DNA of 7,027 bases from a bacterium. Lineage in GTDB: Bacteria > SZUA-79 > Acidulodesulfobacterales > Acidulodesulfobacteraceae. Positions 6,754 through 7,027 of the stretch are shown one piece after another (the stretch's first letter is position 1; every line of letters begins with the position of its first letter). The notes under the pieces were generated by a model that worked only from the letters and a program-made list of their open reading frames with translations, had not been told where the DNA came from and searched no databases. The stretch lies in the NCBI GenBank assembly GCA_021784835.1, contig JAJYHI010000033.1:1-7027 (forward strand), given 5' to 3'. The translations under genes were made by a program, and so were the position numbers.

Positions 6754-6786
6754 GGCGGTGTAGTCACTTTAACTTCACTGCACGCC
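6754..6786. other. Imperfect stem-loop between hnh and the converging chemotaxis gene
   Basis: GGCGGTGTAGT (6754-6764) pairs with ACTGCACGCC (6777-6786) through ten positions with one bulged G and one wobble pair, leaving a 12-nt loop. A competing pairing is GCGTG (6747-6751) with CACGC (6781-6785). The position between two converging genes fits a shared terminator. There is no proper T run on the plus side and only AAAATT after it on the minus side, so it may instead be a junction remnant. Confidence 0.35.
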
Positions 6787-6821
6787 TCCTTCTGCGCATA
6801 TATCGATATCGGCCGCCGTAA

Positions 6822-7027
6822 TTATAATTTAAAAATGCTGACGTTTTTTGCCAGCAAAGAAGCAAGGTTCGATAACTCCTGCGAACTTATCTGTATCCGA
6901 CCTGTGCTGGCGGACGTAGCCTCCTGAGCCTTCAGGATTAAATCCGAAGAAGCCGAGATTTCCTCTGCGGCGGTCGATTGTTCCTCTGCGGCGGTAGCTA
7001 TCTGAGTAATCATATCTTTAAGTTTAT
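6822..7027 (-). CDS. Methyl-accepting chemotaxis protein, C-terminal end (5' partial)
   Basis: On the minus strand the frame is open from the right edge and stops with TAA at 6824-6822. The visible residues are KLKD, then MITQIATAAEEQSTAAEEIS and a helical tail ending in LASLLAKNVSIFKL. The IA.AAEEQS.AAEEI pattern is the hallmark of the returning helix of the cytoplasmic signalling and methylation region of chemoreceptors. The closing LA..LAK.V..FK segment is the usual end of such proteins. The Met at 7013 is internal, not a start. Chemoreceptors signal to CheA/CheW and thereby steer flagellar rotation, so the host is probably motile. Only the last 67 or so residues are seen; the sensor domain is off the edge. 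It converges on the defence cassette and has higher G+C than it, consistent with resident chromosomal sequence. Confidence 0.85.
   Translation of the reverse strand, partial: KLKDMITQIATAAEEQSTAAEEISASSDLILKAQEATSASTGRIQISSQELSNLASLLAKNVSIFKL

Noticed and set aside
6800..6809. Palindrome ATATCGATAT as an operator or recombination site
   Set aside because: Only 10 bp, AT-rich, single copy and placed after both converging genes; chance is enough to explain it.
6745..6927. 60-residue plus-strand open frame near the right end
   Set aside because: It overlaps, in the opposite sense, the clear chemotaxis protein tail, has no ribosome site and resembles no protein.

Overview
The window comes from a bacterium and joins two kinds of DNA. 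One kind is accessory defence DNA: the end of a type I restriction-modification locus followed by an AT-rich cassette of small genes. The other, at the right edge, looks like ordinary chromosome, with the tail of a methyl-accepting chemotaxis protein. That gene suggests a motile, chemotactic host. The restriction genes are of middling G+C (about half in early hsdR) and the small genes are much more AT-rich. I cannot name the organism. A Gram-negative, delta-proteobacterial or Nitrospirota-like host is only a guess.

Layout. Bases 1-724 hold the C-terminal 240 residues of HsdS, the specificity subunit; its N-terminal half and presumably hsdM lie off the left edge. HsdR (721-4341) starts inside the hsdS stop codon (ATGA overlap). 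It carries the usual nuclease, helicase and C-terminal parts, then an extra domain of about 150 residues that reads as an S24 (LexA/UmuD-like) peptidase with the Ser and Lys of the catalytic dyad in place. Bases 4342-4586 are AT-rich and non-coding, with a weak hairpin and a strong sigma70-type promoter (TTGACA, 17 bp, TATATT).

That promoter leads into a same-strand cassette. Gene A (4587-5156) is a probable winged-helix protein. Gene B (5232-5735) is a related protein interrupted by an in-frame TAA at codon 20. Gene C (5725-6456) has an N-terminal winged-helix-like part and a C-terminal HEPN-type domain with an R-x4-H motif. A 71-residue HNH nuclease follows (6513-6728). A and B share an N-terminal IKI...FE.S motif, and A, B and C share a similar helix-rich domain ending in a Y/W-V-L/T hairpin. 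They therefore look like related parts of one system, with C as the likely RNase-type effector. This is an inference; I know of no named system with exactly these parts.

After 6728 a 93-bp gap with an imperfect stem-loop separates the cassette from the converging chemotaxis gene (6822-7027, minus strand). G+C rises again there, so the gap probably marks the right border of the defence island.
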